From Alphaproteobacteria bacterium (GTDB lineage: Bacteria; Pseudomonadota; Alphaproteobacteria; Caulobacterales; Maricaulaceae), in contig WGNG01000001.1 of the NCBI GenBank assembly GCA_016124675.1, forward strand, positions 1 to 64,000: a stretch of 64,000 nt of DNA, written 5' to 3'. Below are positions 52,312-62,278 of this stretch, piece after piece. How positions within the stretch are numbered: the first letter of the stretch is position 1; every line of letters begins with the position of its first letter. Position numbers and translations under genes: made by a program. The notes under the pieces were generated by a model that was not told the DNA's origin, did no database searches, and saw only the letters and a program-made list of their open reading frames with translations.

Positions 52312-53705
52312 CCGCGCAAGGTCTGGAGCAGATACTGGCCCTGCCGGTTGAGCGTGACCAGCACCGGCCCGCTGGCGCGCGCGGTCTCGGCGACTTCACG
52401 CGCCTGCTCCAGGCTCTCCAGCCGCGTCCAGGCGATCTCTTCAAGCACATCGCCCACGCGCACCTTGCCGGCGGCGTCGCTGGCGGCGTCCACGGCGGTC
52501 ACCATCAGGCCCTGAGCATCGGGATGCACGCGGTACTGGCGGCGCAGCGCGTCCGTCAGCGGCGCCAGGGTCAGTCCGAACAGACGCGTGTCGGCAGGCT
52601 CGGCGGCCGCGGCGTCATCGCCTGGACGGGAGGCTGCGCCCACCGGAGCGGCGCGCTCGCGCAGGCGGGCGATCTCGACAGTCAGGGTCAGCGATTCGCC
52701 GCGGCGGAACACCTCAAGGCTCACGCGCGCGCCCGGCTCGGTTTCCGCCACGATGCGCGTCAGGCGCCGGTCATCGGCCACCGCGCGCCCGCCAATGGCC
52801 AGGATCACGTCTCCGGCCTGCAGGCCGGTGTCAGCGGCTGGCCCTTCGGGATCGATGCGCGTCACCACGGCGCCCCTCGCCGAGGACAGGCCCATGGCGC
52901 GCGCCATGTCCGGCGTCACCGGCTGGACATTCACGCCCAGCCAGCCGCGGCGCGTCTCGCCATACTCGATGAGCTGGGCGATCACCGGCTGCGCCACGGC
53001 GCTGGGCACCGAGAAGGAAATACCCACGCTGGCGCCCGTGGGCGAAAAGATCGCCGTGTTCACGCCGATGACCTCTCCATCGAGATTGAACAGCGGCCCG
53101 CCCGAATTGCCCCGGTTGATCGACACATCGCTCTGCAGATAGTCGTCATACTGGCCGCCGATATCGCGCCCGCGCGCGCTGATCACGCCCACGGTCAGCG
53201 AACCGCCGAGGCCAAACGGATTGCCGATCGCCACCACCCAGTCGCCCACGCGCGCCGCATCGCTGTCGCCGAACACGACATGGGGAAGCACCTCGCCGGC
53301 GTCCACGCGCAGGACGGCGAGATCGGTGGCGGGATCACGCCCGATCACCTCGGCGGGCAGGACCCGGCCGTCCTGGAGCACCACCTCGACATCGTCGGCC
53401 TCCTCGATGACATGGTTGTTGGTGATCACCAGCCCTGCGCCATCGATGATGAAGCCCGAGCCCAGCGACCGGGCCATGCGCGGCCCCTCGCCCAACATGT
53501 CGTTGAACCGTTCCAGCGGCGAGCCGGGCGGAAACACCGGCAGGCCGTCCCCGGCGCCGACGCGCTGCGCAGTCGCGATATTCACCACGGCCGGGCTCAG
53601 CCGGTCGTTGAGGTCGGCAAAACCCTGCGACGGCTGGGCCGGCGCCGCGCCTGCGGCGGCGAGCATCAGCGTCAGGCTGGCGGCGAACAGGGCGTAAGGG
53701 CGCAT
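52308..53705 (-). CDS. Periplasmic serine protease, DegP/HtrA family
   Basis: This 465-residue protease has a signal peptide (LFAASLTLMLAAAGAAPAQP), a trypsin-like domain with His98 (ITNNHVIEE), Asp128 (DPATDLAVLRV) and Ser201 (RGNSGGPLFN), and two PDZ domains (about 260-350 and 365-465). It degrades or refolds misfolded envelope proteins. The Met at 53705 is where the signal peptide begins; an N-terminal extension to 53933 has no signal. The order hflK-hflC-DUF2065-degP is conserved in many proteobacteria and links it to membrane protein quality control. Confidence 0.94.
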   Translation of the reverse strand: MRPYALFAASLTLMLAAAGAAPAQPSQGFADLNDRLSPAVVNIATAQRVGAGDGLPVFPPGSPLERFNDMLGEGPRMARSLGSGFIIDGAGLVITNNHVIEEADDVEVVLQDGRVLPAEVIGRDPATDLAVLRVDAGEVLPHVVFGDSDAARVGDWVVAIGNPFGLGGSLTVGVISARGRDIGGQYDDYLQSDVSINRGNSGGPLFNLDGEVIGVNTAIFSPTGASVGISFSVPSAVAQPVIAQLIEYGETRRGWLGVNVQPVTPDMARAMGLSSARGAVVTRIDPEGPAADTGLQAGDVILAIGGRAVADDRRLTRIVAETEPGARVSLEVFRRGESLTLTVEIARLRERAAPVGAASRPGDDAAAAEPADTRLFGLTLAPLTDALRRQYRVHPDAQGLMVTAVDAASDAAGKVRVGDVLEEIAWTRLESLEQAREVAETARASGPVLVTLNRQGQYLLQTLRG

Positions 53706-53791
53706 CAGCGGCTCCGGCGGCGGACTGCAACGGGGTGTATGATGACTTAACGCGCCAAGGCGGCCCGCGCCAAGGGGCGCCCTGCGCACGC

Positions 53792-53986
53792 CTAGCCGAG
53801 GCGGGTCACAAGCGCGACAACACCCACCCCGAATGCGACAGCTGCAAGGCCGGCCAGGCGCAGATGCCGTGGCGCGGCGCTCGCCGCCAGAGCGGCCATC
53901 TTCTGCATCGCGCCGGGTGCTGCGGCGTAGCACACGCCCTCAAGGACGAATGCTACGCCGAGCCCGATCAGCAACGCGTCAATCAT
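53792..53986 (-). CDS. DUF2065 family small membrane protein (YjeT-like)
   Basis: This 64-residue protein has two hydrophobic helices (ALLIGLGVAFVLEGVCYAAAPGA and LRLAGLAAVAFGVGVVALV, given shortened), the DUF2065 pattern with a conserved VLEG..Y motif. It directly follows hflC, sharing one base with it, as in many proteobacteria. Function unknown; position suggests a role with the HflKC complex. Confidence 0.85.
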   Translation of the reverse strand: MIDALLIGLGVAFVLEGVCYAAAPGAMQKMAALAASAAPRHLRLAGLAAVAFGVGVVALVTRLG

Positions 53987-54903
53987 CAGCGCGGCGTGGG
54001 AGCCGAGCCGCGCTCACTGCGGAAATACCGGAAGAATTCCGAATCTGCCGGCACGATGATCGGGGTTCCGGCCCGCATCGCCGTCTCATAGGCGATCATC
54101 GTACGGTAGAAGTCGGCAAACTCCGGGTCCTGGCCATAGGCCGCCGCGAAGATGCGGTTTCGCTCGCCGTCGCCTTCACCGCGAATGCGTTCGGAATCGG
54201 CGCGCGCATTGGCCAGAATGACCTCTACCTGGCGGTCAGCGTCGGCGCGCACCTCACGCGAGCGCTGCTCGCCCTCGGCGCGGATCTGGGCCGCTTCCTG
54301 CTGACGCTCGGCGCGCATGCGTTCGAACACCTGGTTGGCGATCTGCTGGGGCAGGTCGGCGCGCTTGATGCGCGCATCAATCACCTCGATGCCGAGGTCC
54401 TGATTGATCGCCTGGGTCTCCACCGCCACGCGGATCCGCTCCATCAGCCCGGCGCGCTGGCCGGAAATGATCTCGTTGGACGGCATGGAGGCGACGACGC
54501 CGCGCACCGAGTCATCCATGATCGCCTGCAGCCGCTGGCGCAGGCCGCGCTCGTCGCGCACCGTCTGGAACACCCGCAGCGGGTTGACCACGCGGTAGCG
54601 CAGGAAGGCGTCCACCACGATCCGCTCCTGGTCGGAGGCCAGGATCTCGGCCGGGTTGGTGTCGAATTCGAGATTGCGCTTGTCGAACATCGTGACCGTG
54701 GTCACGAACGGCATGCGGAAGTGCAGGCCGGCTTCGCTCGGACGCGGGTTATCCGGATCGACAATCGCGTTGACCACGCCGACCGGCTCGCCAAAGCGCA
54801 GCACCAGCGCCTGCTGGCGCTCGGTGACGATATAGACCGAATTCATCAGGACGATGACGCCCGCGATGGCCAGGGCGATGATGAGATATATGATCGTGCG
54901 CAT
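53986..54903 (-). CDS. hflC: HflC, subunit of the FtsH-regulating HflKC complex
   Basis: This 305-residue SPFH/Band 7 protein has an N-terminal membrane helix (IIYLIIALAIAGVIVLMNSV), the SPFH domain starting VYIVTERQQALVLRFGEPVG and a coiled Glu/Arg/Ala segment (RMRAERQQEAAQIRAEGEQR). HflK and HflC form a cage around the FtsH protease and moderate membrane protein degradation. It starts 3 bases after hflK. Confidence 0.95.
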   Translation of the reverse strand: MRTIIYLIIALAIAGVIVLMNSVYIVTERQQALVLRFGEPVGVVNAIVDPDNPRPSEAGLHFRMPFVTTVTMFDKRNLEFDTNPAEILASDQERIVVDAFLRYRVVNPLRVFQTVRDERGLRQRLQAIMDDSVRGVVASMPSNEIISGQRAGLMERIRVAVETQAINQDLGIEVIDARIKRADLPQQIANQVFERMRAERQQEAAQIRAEGEQRSREVRADADRQVEVILANARADSERIRGEGDGERNRIFAAAYGQDPEFADFYRTMIAYETAMRAGTPIIVPADSEFFRYFRSERGSAPTPR

Positions 54904-54906
54904 GGC

Positions 54907-56052
54907 TCACTGGCCTCCCGTGCGGCCACGCGACTGGGTCGCGCTGTTCTGGGGGGCCGCACCCCGGTTCTGTCCAAGCCTGTCGAGCGGCAGATAGGGC
55001 ACTGCCCCGCCATCCGCCTCCAGGATCATGAGATCGGAACGTCCAATCACCTGCTCCATGGTTTCCAGGTACATCCGCCGGCGGGTCACCTCGGGGGCCA
55101 GCTGGTATTCGGCGTAAATGGAATTGAAGCGGTCAGCCAGACCCGCCGCCTCGGCGATCACGCGCTCGCGATAGCCGCGGGCCTGCTCGTCGATGCGCGA
55201 GGCTTCACCGCGCGCTTCCGGGATCACCGTGTTGGCGTAGGCGCGCGCCTCCAGTTCCAGCCGGGTGCGGTCCTGGCGGGCCGCGTCGACGTCACGGAAG
55301 GCGTCAATGACGGTCGCGGGCGGGGTGGCTTCCTGCAGCTGGACTTCGAGAATCTGGATGCCCGCCGCGTAATTGTTCAGCGCGGTCTGAAGGATATCGC
55401 GGGCGCGGCGGCCCACTTCCGTACGGGCCTGGGTGATGATGGGCTGCAGATCGTTGGTGCCGACGACTTCGCGCATGGCGCTCTCGGCCACAGCCTTGAT
55501 CATGCCTTCCGGGTCGCGCACGTTGAACAGGAAATTGCGCACGCCGTCAGGCTCCGTCAGATCGACCCGCCACTGCACCGTGAAGGTGATGTCGACGATA
55601 TTCTCGTCGCGCGTCAGCATCAGGCTTTCCTGCGGATTCAGGCCGACGCGGATTTCGTTCACGGTCGTGACCGCAGGCAGTTCCACCGTCTCCACCGGAT
55701 AGGGCAGCTTCAGCCGCAGGCCCGGATCTTCCGTGCGGCTGTATTCTCCAAAGCGCAGCACGACGCCCGCCTGCTCGGCGCCGACAAAGTAGTAGAAATT
55801 GCCCGGCACCGCGACCCAGATGAAGACCGCCGCCACGATGACCAGGCCGGCAAGCCCGCCGCCGCCGCCGCGGCCGCCGAACAGTCCGCCGAGCCAGTCC
55901 TGGAACTTGCGCACGGCGTCTTCCAGATCCGGTTCGCGCCCGCCTTGCGGACGGCGCGGCCCGTTCGGACCGCGTCCCCAGGGATTATTGTTGTTGCCGC
56001 CGCCGGACGGTCCCCACGGACCGCCGCTGCCTGCATTGTTATTCCAGGGCAT
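54907..56052 (-). CDS. hflK: HflK, subunit of the FtsH-regulating HflKC complex
   Basis: This 381-residue protein has a Gly/Asn/Pro-rich cytoplasmic N terminus (GGGNNNNPWGRGPNGPRRPQ), one membrane helix (LAGLVIVAAVFIWVAVPG) and an SPFH domain (VGAEQAGVVLRFGEYSRTED). The Gly/Asn-rich start and ATPPATVIDAFRDVDAARQD segment are characteristic of HflK. First gene of hflK-hflC-DUF2065-degP. Confidence 0.95.
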   Translation of the reverse strand: MPWNNNAGSGGPWGPSGGGNNNNPWGRGPNGPRRPQGGREPDLEDAVRKFQDWLGGLFGGRGGGGGLAGLVIVAAVFIWVAVPGNFYYFVGAEQAGVVLRFGEYSRTEDPGLRLKLPYPVETVELPAVTTVNEIRVGLNPQESLMLTRDENIVDITFTVQWRVDLTEPDGVRNFLFNVRDPEGMIKAVAESAMREVVGTNDLQPIITQARTEVGRRARDILQTALNNYAAGIQILEVQLQEATPPATVIDAFRDVDAARQDRTRLELEARAYANTVIPEARGEASRIDEQARGYRERVIAEAAGLADRFNSIYAEYQLAPEVTRRRMYLETMEQVIGRSDLMILEADGGAVPYLPLDRLGQNRGAAPQNSATQSRGRTGGQ

Positions 56053-56194
56053 GGTGCTTTACGTCTCCCGGCATGAAACACGCGCTCCGCCGCGAGGCGG
56101 CAGGCGCGCTGTCTGTGCAGTATCTGTACGCTCGCAGCCTCCGGTTCAAGCGAAACCGGATGCGTAAGGGGCGCTCGCGCACAGTGACAGCGTG

Positions 56195-57056
<862 letters not shown>

Positions 57057-57078
<22 letters not shown>

Positions 57079-57470
57079 GCCAGCATTCCTTCTTCACCGA
57101 CGGCCGCTGAAACGAACTCTGTGGCCTCCGGTCGGGATATTGTCTCATACCGGGTCGAAATCGACCATGCTCTGACCAGTGACCACCGCACCTCGAAATC
57201 TGCGTCCTGACCCAACCTCACTTGCAGCGGCCCCTTGATTCCGGAGAGCCCCATCAAGTCATCAAGTTGATGCGAGTGAGCGCGGTCAACTATTTTGCGG
57301 TCAGGCAGAACGCCATCCAGAAAATGGTCGCATATTAGAGCCTTGAGACTGCATTCGAGAGCGACCCCTGCCAGATGGACCGCATTGGTATGCCGGTGTG
57401 CTTCCAGAAGCATGCGCGCATCTTCTGCATGCATCTCTGCCAGCTGCTGGAACTGCAGCTTTGAGGTCAT
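57057..57470 (-). CDS. HEPN-domain-like protein
   Basis: This 137-residue protein has the helical HEPN pattern: AEDARMLLEAHRHTNAVHLA, GVALECSLKALICDHF and then RAHSHQLDDLMGLSG. HEPN proteins are often RNases in toxin-antitoxin or immunity systems, active through an Rx4-6H motif; an RxxxH-type arrangement (RAHSH) is present but not certain to be it. It begins 8 bases after the thyA stop with GAGG upstream, so it uses the thyA transcript, and overlaps the next gene by 22 bases. Confidence 0.6.
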
Positions 57471-57478
57471 CTAAAGCC

Positions 57479-58321
57479 TCATACCGCCACTGGCGCCTTG
57501 ATCGGCGGATGCGGGTCATATCCCTCCAGCGTGATGTGCTCGTATTCGAACGCGAACAGATCGGTGACCGACGGGTCCAGTCTCAGCCGCGGCGCCGGGC
57601 GCGGCGCGCGCGACAGCTGCTCGTGCACCTGGTCCATGTGGTTGGCGTAGATGTGCGCATCCCCGAACGTATGCACGTACTCGCCCGGCTCATGCCCCGT
57701 GGCCTGCGCCACCATGCACAGGAGCAGTGCGTAGCTGGCGATATTGAACGGCACGCCGAGGAACATGTCGGCGCTGCGCTGGTAGAGTTGCAGGTGCAGC
57801 CGTCCGCCGAGCACCCGGAACTGGAACAGTGTGTGACACGGCGGCAGGGCCATGGAGGGCACGTCCGCCGGGTTCCACGCCGACAGGACGAGGCGCCGGC
57901 TGTCGGGCGTCGTGCGGATCGCCTCGATCAGATCAGCGAGCTGGTCGATCTCCTGCCCGTCCGGGCCGGTCCAGCGCCGCCACTGCTTGCCATAGACGGG
58001 ACCGAGCTCGCCGTCGGCGTCCGCCCACTCGTTCCAGATCGACACCCCGCGCTCCTGCAGCCAGCGCACATTGGTCATCCCCTTGATGAACCACAACAGC
58101 TCCACCGCCACCGACTTGAAATGCACTTTCTTGGTGGTCAGAAGCGGGAAGCCGTCCGCCAGATCACAGCGGATCTGGCGCCCGAACACCGCACGCACCC
58201 CGGTGCCCGTGCGGTCACCGCCTGGCGCGCCGTGCGCCATCACCTCGCGCAACAGATCAAGATACGCCGCCTCCATCACGGACGGGCGCGGGGGAGCGGT
58301 GTCGGTAAGGGCAAGGGCCAT
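57479..58321 (-). CDS. thyA: Thymidylate synthase
   Basis: This 280-residue enzyme methylates dUMP to dTMP using methylenetetrahydrofolate. Motifs: [41 protein letters not shown]-like [20 protein letters not shown], catalytic Cys in [12 protein letters not shown], then [20 protein letters not shown]. The start is uncertain: 58276 gives 265 residues, the length of the E. coli enzyme, but 58321 has a slightly better ribosome site; 58384 is also open. Confidence 0.95.
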   Translation of the reverse strand: MALALTDTAPPRPSVMEAAYLDLLREVMAHGAPGGDRTGTGVRAVFGRQIRCDLADGFPLLTTKKVHFKSVAVELLWFIKGMTNVRWLQERGVSIWNEWADADGELGPVYGKQWRRWTGPDGQEIDQLADLIEAIRTTPDSRRLVLSAWNPADVPSMALPPCHTLFQFRVLGGRLHLQLYQRSADMFLGVPFNIASYALLLCMVAQATGHEPGEYVHTFGDAHIYANHMDQVHEQLSRAPRPAPRLRLDPSVTDLFAFEYEHITLEGYDPHPPIKAPVAV

Positions 58322-58585
58322 GGGCTGCATCCGATTCGCCAGCAAACTGTCCGCCAGTGTGCCGCCCCCCGCCGCCGCCGTCATCCGCCGGTTCAGCCCG
58401 TCTGCAGATGGGTGCGCGGGCGATTTCTGCTGTCCTGCCTACATCGCCCGGTTCGCCGGCCGGTGCGGGTGATCGGCCGCCGTCGGGTTTTGCACAGGCA
58501 TTTTTCCGACCGCCAATCACTTCCCGCTTGCGTCCGGCGCGCCCTGGCGCCAAATTATCAAGATCGGAACAAAAGGGGAATACGC

Positions 58586-58954
58586 ATGATTGGCTATGTG
58601 ACGCTCGGCAGCCGCGATGTTCAGAAGGCGGCGCCGTTCTATGACGCTCTGGCGAAGGAGCTCGACACCCCGCGCATGATGGAAAGCGACACCTTCATCG
58701 CCTGGGGCCGTCCCGATGGCGCGGCAGGCATCGGCCTCACCCTGCCCTTCAATGGCGAGCCGGCGACGGTGGGCAATGGCGTCATGGTGGCGCTGGCCGC
58801 CCGCGACGCCGACCAGGTGCGCCGGCTGTACGAGATCGCGCTGGCCCATGGCGGCAAGTGCGAAGGCCCTCCCGGCCCGCGCGGCGAAACCTTCTATGCG
58901 GCCTATTTCCGCGATCCCGACGGCAACAAGCTCAACGCCTTCGTGATGGTGTAA
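58586..58954 (+). CDS. VOC family (glyoxalase-like) protein
   Basis: This 122-residue protein is one VOC domain: MIGYVTLGSRDVQKAAPFYD at the start and ETFYAAYFRDPDGNKLNAFV at the end, the latter being the usual metal-ligand motif. The ATG at 58586 has AAAAGGGGA upstream, overriding the long in-frame upstream region that shadows thyA. Substrate unknown; relatives include lactoylglutathione lyase-like and fosfomycin-resistance-like proteins. Confidence 0.85.
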   Translation: MIGYVTLGSRDVQKAAPFYDALAKELDTPRMMESDTFIAWGRPDGAAGIGLTLPFNGEPATVGNGVMVALAARDADQVRRLYEIALAHGGKCEGPPGPRGETFYAAYFRDPDGNKLNAFVMV

Positions 58955-59227
58955 GGCGCGCACCAGGTGGGCGGCGGGCCGTCCGGGGCGAAACGGCGCC
59001 GCCGGGCCGTTTCGTGTTCTGGCGGCCAGCGCTCCATACCCTGGACAGGCAGGCCGACCCGCAGCCAGGATCCCGGCGAAATCCGGGCGCCGCAGCGCGG
59101 ATTAACCCTATGCGTTATGGCTGAATTGCAAACCCGCCTGTTGGTTGCATGGCGGGACGCTCCGCTTCAGTATGCGCAAATAGGTGTCCCGCCAGAAGCC
59201 ACCAGAAGCCAACGGAACATACCCATC

Positions 59228-60073
59228 ATGCGATTTGAAGGCACAGCGTCCTATGTCGCCACCGCCGAGCTTGCCGCGGCGGTCAATGCGGCAATCATCC
59301 TGGAGCGTCCGCTCCTGGTGAAGGGCGAACCCGGCACGGGCAAGACCGAACTGGCCCGCCAGGTCGCCGAGTCGCTCGGCGCGCCGCTGCTGGAATGGCA
59401 CATCAAGTCCACCACCAAGGCCCATCAGGGCCTTTACGAGTATGACGCGGTGGCGCGCCTGCGCGATTCCCAGCTCGGCGATGACCGCGTTCATGACGTG
59501 CGCAACTATATCCGCAAGGGCAGGCTGTGGGAGGCCTTCACCGCGCCCCAGCGCCCCGTGCTGCTGATCGACGAGATCGACAAGGCCGACATCGAGTTTC
59601 CCAACGATCTCCTGCAGGAGCTCGACCGGATGGAGTTCAATGTCTACGAGACCGGCGAAACCATCCGCGCGGAACGCCGGCCGGTGGTGATCATCACCTC
59701 CAACAATGAGAAGGAGCTGCCCGACGCCTTCCTGCGCCGCTGCTTCTTCCACTTCATCGCCTTCCCCGACGAGGAAACGATGGAGCAGATCGTCAAGGTC
59801 CACTTCCCCAATCTCAAGGGCCGGCTCCTGTCGGACGCCCTGTCGCGCTTCTTCGAGCTGCGCACCGTGCCGGGCCTGAAGAAAAAGCCGTCCACGTCGG
59901 AGCTCCTGGACTGGCTGAAACTCCTGCTGGCCGAGGATGTGGACCCGGCCGTCCTGCGCGAGCGCGATCCGCGCAAGCTCATCCCGCCCATGCATGGCGC
60001 GCTTTTGAAGAACGAGCAGGACGTGCAGCTGTTCGAGCGCCTGGCCTTCATGGCCCGCCGCGATGGCGGGTGA
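59228..60073 (+). CDS. MoxR-type AAA+ ATPase
   Basis: This 281-residue ATPase has Walker A GEPGTGKT (residues 33-40), Walker B VLLIDEIDKADIEFPNDLLQ and sensor 1 IITSNNEKELPDAFLRRC. It matches the MoxR group that works with a VWA-domain protein in protein-complex maturation. The Met at 59228 fits the family; the longer frame upstream lacks conservation. The VWA partner gene starts 15 bases downstream. Confidence 0.92.
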   Translation: MRFEGTASYVATAELAAAVNAAIILERPLLVKGEPGTGKTELARQVAESLGAPLLEWHIKSTTKAHQGLYEYDAVARLRDSQLGDDRVHDVRNYIRKGRLWEAFTAPQRPVLLIDEIDKADIEFPNDLLQELDRMEFNVYETGETIRAERRPVVIITSNNEKELPDAFLRRCFFHFIAFPDEETMEQIVKVHFPNLKGRLLSDALSRFFELRTVPGLKKKPSTSELLDWLKLLLAEDVDPAVLRERDPRKLIPPMHGALLKNEQDVQLFERLAFMARRDGG

Positions 60074-60088
60074 GCGGGACCCCGCGCC

Positions 60089-61264
60089 ATGTTCCACCGC
60101 TTCTTCACCGAGCTGCGCAGCGCGAAAATCCCGGTCTCGACCCGGGAATATCTCACCCTGCTTGAAGCCCTGCACAAGGGCGCGATCAGCACCGACCTTG
60201 ACAGCTTCTACGCCGTCAGCCGCGCCGCCCTGGTCAAGGACGAGCGCCATTTCGACAAGTTCGACAAGGTCTTCGCCCATGTCTTCGAAGGTGTCGAGGC
60301 GCTGGGCGACCTCTTCAAGGGCGATGAAGTCCCAGAGGACTGGCTGCGCGCCGAGCTGATGCGCCATCTCTCCGACGAGGACAAGGCGGCGCTGGCCGCC
60401 ATGGACTTTGACGCCCTGATGGAGAAGTTGCAGCAGCGCCTGAAGGAGCAGACCGAACGCCATCAGGGCGGCAATAAATGGATCGGCACGGGCGGGACCA
60501 GCCCCTATGGCCATTCCGGCTGGAACCCGGCCGGCGTGCGTATTGGCGGCCAGTCGCGCAACAGGCAGGCGGTGAAGGTCTGGGAGCACCGGCGGTTCAA
60601 GGACCTTGATTCAGAGCGCGAGCTCGGCACCCGCAATCTGAAAGTGGCGCTGCGCCGCCTGCGCCGCTTCGCCCGCGACGGCGCCGCCGAGGAGCTGGAC
60701 CTCAAGGAAACCATCAACGCCACGGCGCGCCAGGGCCATCTGGACGTGAAGATGCGGCCCGAGCGGCGCAACGCCATCAAGGTGCTGGTGTTTTTCGACG
60801 TCGGCGGGTCCATGGACCCGTATATCGACCTCACCGAGCGATTATTCTCCGCCGCGCGCTCGGTGTTCAAAAACCTCGAATACTTCTACTTCCACAACTG
60901 CCCCTATGAGGCGGTCTGGCGGTCCAACGCGCGCCGGCGCCAGGAAGTCCTCCCTGTCTGGGATGTGCTGCACAAATACCCTGCCGACTACAAGGTGGTG
61001 TTCGTGGGCGATGCGGCCATGGCGCCCAGCGAGATCACCCATCCCGGCGGCTCGGTGGAGCACTGGAACGAGGAAGCCGGCGGGGTCTGGCTGCGCCGCA
61101 TCCTCCAGACCTACCCCCATGCCGTCTGGCTCAATCCGACACCCGAAAGCTGGTGGGCGCATACCTATTCGGTGCAGCTGGTGCGCGAGATCATCGGGCC
61201 CCAGCGCATGTTCCCCCTGACGCTGGATGGCGTCGACCGGGCCATGAAGGCGCTGGCGCGATGA
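60089..61264 (+). CDS. VWA-domain CoxE-like protein
   Basis: This 391-residue protein starts FFTELRSAKIPVSTREYLTL and has a C-terminal VWA/CoxE domain (about 215-391). The MIDAS loop is VLVFFDVGGSMDPYIDL, where the first Ser of canonical DxSxS is Gly, as is usual in this family. The YFHNCPYEAVWR and WLNPTPESWWAHTYSVQLVR motifs are typical. With the MoxR ATPase it forms a chaperone pair; in carboxydotrophs the homologue CoxE helps CO dehydrogenase maturation, but no CO dehydrogenase is seen here. Confidence 0.88.
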   Translation: MFHRFFTELRSAKIPVSTREYLTLLEALHKGAISTDLDSFYAVSRAALVKDERHFDKFDKVFAHVFEGVEALGDLFKGDEVPEDWLRAELMRHLSDEDKAALAAMDFDALMEKLQQRLKEQTERHQGGNKWIGTGGTSPYGHSGWNPAGVRIGGQSRNRQAVKVWEHRRFKDLDSERELGTRNLKVALRRLRRFARDGAAEELDLKETINATARQGHLDVKMRPERRNAIKVLVFFDVGGSMDPYIDLTERLFSAARSVFKNLEYFYFHNCPYEAVWRSNARRRQEVLPVWDVLHKYPADYKVVFVGDAAMAPSEITHPGGSVEHWNEEAGGVWLRRILQTYPHAVWLNPTPESWWAHTYSVQLVREIIGPQRMFPLTLDGVDRAMKALAR

Positions 61265-61326
61265 GCGCGCCCTGCGGCGCCGCGCCCGCTTGGGCGGCGC
61301 GCATCACCGTCCTATAAGTCCGCACT

Positions 61327-61680
61327 ATGACACGCTCCACGCCTCTGCCCCACGGACTGGACCTCGATGATCTGGCCGCGCGCACCGCGCCGCAGGCCTG
61401 CCGCACCATGGCGGATGTGCGCGACGGGGTGGACAGGCTCGACCGCACCCTGGTCGCCCTCATCGCCGAGCGCACCCGCTACATGGACGCCGCCGCCCGC
61501 ATCAAGCCCGACCGCGCCGCCGTGCGCGACGAGGCGCGAATCGAGGATGTGGTGGAGAAAGTCTGCCACGCCGCCGCCGAAGCTGGCCTGCCGGCGTCCC
61601 TGGCCGAACCGGTCTGGCGCGAACTCGTCGAGCGCTCCATCGCCTACGAGCTGGACGTGTTCGACCGCACGCGCGGTTGA
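61327..61680 (+). CDS. Chorismate mutase, AroQ type
   Basis: This 117-residue all-helical protein is a stand-alone chorismate mutase, converting chorismate to prephenate for tyrosine and phenylalanine. Motifs: RDGVDRLDRTLVALIAERTR (the first helix with the active-site Arg) and YMDAAARIKPDRAAVRDEAR (with the Lys/Arg for the substrate), then WRELVERSIAYELDVFD. It ends in a 256-base gap (61681-61936) in which no gene or repeat was recognised. Confidence 0.88.
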   Translation: MTRSTPLPHGLDLDDLAARTAPQACRTMADVRDGVDRLDRTLVALIAERTRYMDAAARIKPDRAAVRDEARIEDVVEKVCHAAAEAGLPASLAEPVWRELVERSIAYELDVFDRTRG

Positions 61681-61936
61681 TCGCTTTCGGATCGTGCGAG
61701 GCTCATCGCATTCAATCCTTGGAACCCGGCTCCCCCCGCTTGGGGTTCGACCTATTGCATTTGCCTCCGGGTGATGGCCGGAGCCGGCACCGGTGGTCAA
61801 TCCTCCCCGTCTCTCCATGCTGGAAGATCACGCAAGGCGATCGCAGCCTGTCAAGGACGGCCTGCGACGCTTGCGAAAATGGCCCGGCAAGGATCGACGG
61901 CGAGATAGGATCGCACTTCGCTGCCCGCCCCTGCCC

Positions 61937-62278
61937 CTACCCGGCGCGCGCCGCCCGCATGGCGTCCGTGGCCGCCTGCGCCGCCTTGATCAGCGCCTCC
62001 AGCGCGTCGCGGTCCAGCGGGCGGGCTTCGGCGGCGGCGCACGCCTCTCCCAGCTGCATGGCGCCCACGCCGCGCGCGGCGCCTTTGAGCGTATGGGCGG
62101 CGTCCCGCCACGTCCGGTCCTCTCCCGGCCCCGCACGCCCCATCGTCTCGATACACGTGGTCATCTGGGCCTCCAGCAGGTCGAACAACTCGGCCTCCAG
62201 CGCCGCATCTCCGCCGCTGTACATCGCCAGATGAGCACGATCGAGCACGGGCGCTCGTGCAATCTCGCGCTCGCTCAC
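61937..62278 (-). CDS. Histidine phosphotransfer (Hpt) domain protein
   Basis: This 113-residue protein is one Hpt domain; His62 in AAHTLKGAARGVGA is the phosphorylated residue, followed by the helix LGEACAAAEARPLDRDAL. Hpt proteins pass phosphoryl groups between hybrid kinases and response regulators. It starts with GTG and overlaps the tricorn-like protease stop (GTGA), so it is translated with it, an odd partner. No kinase or regulator gene is in the window. Confidence 0.85.
   Translation of the reverse strand: MSEREIARAPVLDRAHLAMYSGGDAALEAELFDLLEAQMTTCIETMGRAGPGEDRTWRDAAHTLKGAARGVGAMQLGEACAAAEARPLDRDALEALIKAAQAATDAMRAARAG

Noticed and set aside
61681-61936. A small gene or RNA gene in the gap between chorismate mutase and the Hpt gene
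   Set aside because: Open frames here overlap real genes or lack a start with a ribosome site; no tRNA-like or hairpin-rich structure was recognised.
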